This document shows, in pieces, positions 6,257 to 6,383 of a DNA stretch of 6,383 nucleotides. The stretch comes from Rhizobium sp. LCM 4573. Its GTDB lineage: Bacteria > Pseudomonadota > Alphaproteobacteria > Rhizobiales > Rhizobiaceae. The notes beneath the pieces are model-generated. The model was not told where the DNA came from. It did not search any database and saw nothing but the letters and a program-made list of their open reading frames with translations. Every line of letters begins with the position of its first letter. The stretch's first letter is position 1. Position numbers and translations under genes: made by a program. The stretch is from contig NZ_MDDW01000028.1 in the NCBI RefSeq assembly GCF_001854865.1, positions 278,479 to 284,861 of the forward strand, written 5' to 3'.

Positions 6257-6383
6257 ATGGCATCTAAAACCAATCCAGTCACGTTTCTGCAGCAGGTTCG
6301 CTCTGAGGCGTCGAAAATCACGTGGCCGTCTCGTCGCGAGACCATGATCTCAACGGCCATGGTGCTGTTGATGGTGGTTTTTG
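6257..6383 (+). CDS. secE: Preprotein translocase subunit SecE, 3' end cut off by window edge
   Basis: SecE is the small essential membrane subunit of the SecYEG channel. The 42 codons present encode the cytoplasmic N-terminal amphipathic helix (NPVTFLQQVRSEASKI), the highly conserved TWPSRRET (22-29), and the start of the single transmembrane helix (MVLLMVVF). Alphaproteobacterial SecE is about 65 residues, so roughly a third is missing. The ATG at 6257 is set by family alignment. No good ribosome-binding site precedes it; GTGGG at 6246-6250 is the only purine-rich stretch. nusG and the ribosomal protein genes rplK and rplA usually follow. Confidence 0.93.
   Translation, partial: MASKTNPVTFLQQVRSEASKITWPSRRETMISTAMVLLMVVF

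Overview
The window looks like a chromosomal segment of an alphaproteobacterium of the order Hyphomicrobiales, most likely Rhizobiaceae or a close relative. Three things suggest this: the gene order tRNA-Tyr, tRNA-Gly, tuf, tRNA-Trp, secE; a 391-residue EF-Tu and a SecE N-terminus of rhizobial type; and a DUF982 protein, a family that I know mainly from this order. Most genes are GC-rich (37 of 60 bases in a hand-counted stretch of rlmB), and several putative promoters fit the rhizobial form CTTGAC-N17-CTATAT.

Left third, minus strand: rlmB (23S rRNA 2'-O-methyltransferase) is followed by a DUF982 protein with an unusually long C-terminal tail, then by the 5' part of a cysQ-type bisphosphate nucleotidase that runs off the left edge. 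A divergent intergenic region of about 200 bases separates rlmB from a strong stable-RNA promoter that reads right into tRNA-Tyr(GUA) and tRNA-Gly(UCC), both with encoded CCA.

Middle: between tRNA-Gly and tuf lies a small group of genes for exported proteins that does not belong to the translation cluster. It holds a signal-peptide-bearing GlcG/HbpS-family protein and an 80-residue periplasmic PepSY protein, separated by a very strong hairpin, and a convergent DUF4189 protein with six mature cysteines and a lower GC content. A gene-free stretch of about 620 bases before tuf carries several inverted repeats, a perfect 17-bp dyad, and the putative tuf promoter.

Right third, plus strand: tuf (EF-Tu) ends in a textbook intrinsic terminator (13-bp stem, GAAA loop). 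Then come tRNA-Trp(CCA) and the start of secE, which runs off the right edge. These genes supply translation elongation, a tRNA and the protein-export channel. Putative tuf and secE promoters share the same design (CCCCTTGT[C/G], TTATGT), and a related 14-base motif lies upstream of each.

I found no mobile element, CRISPR array or clear defence system. The most interesting material is the accessory exported-protein group and the structured non-coding DNA around it and upstream of tuf and secE.
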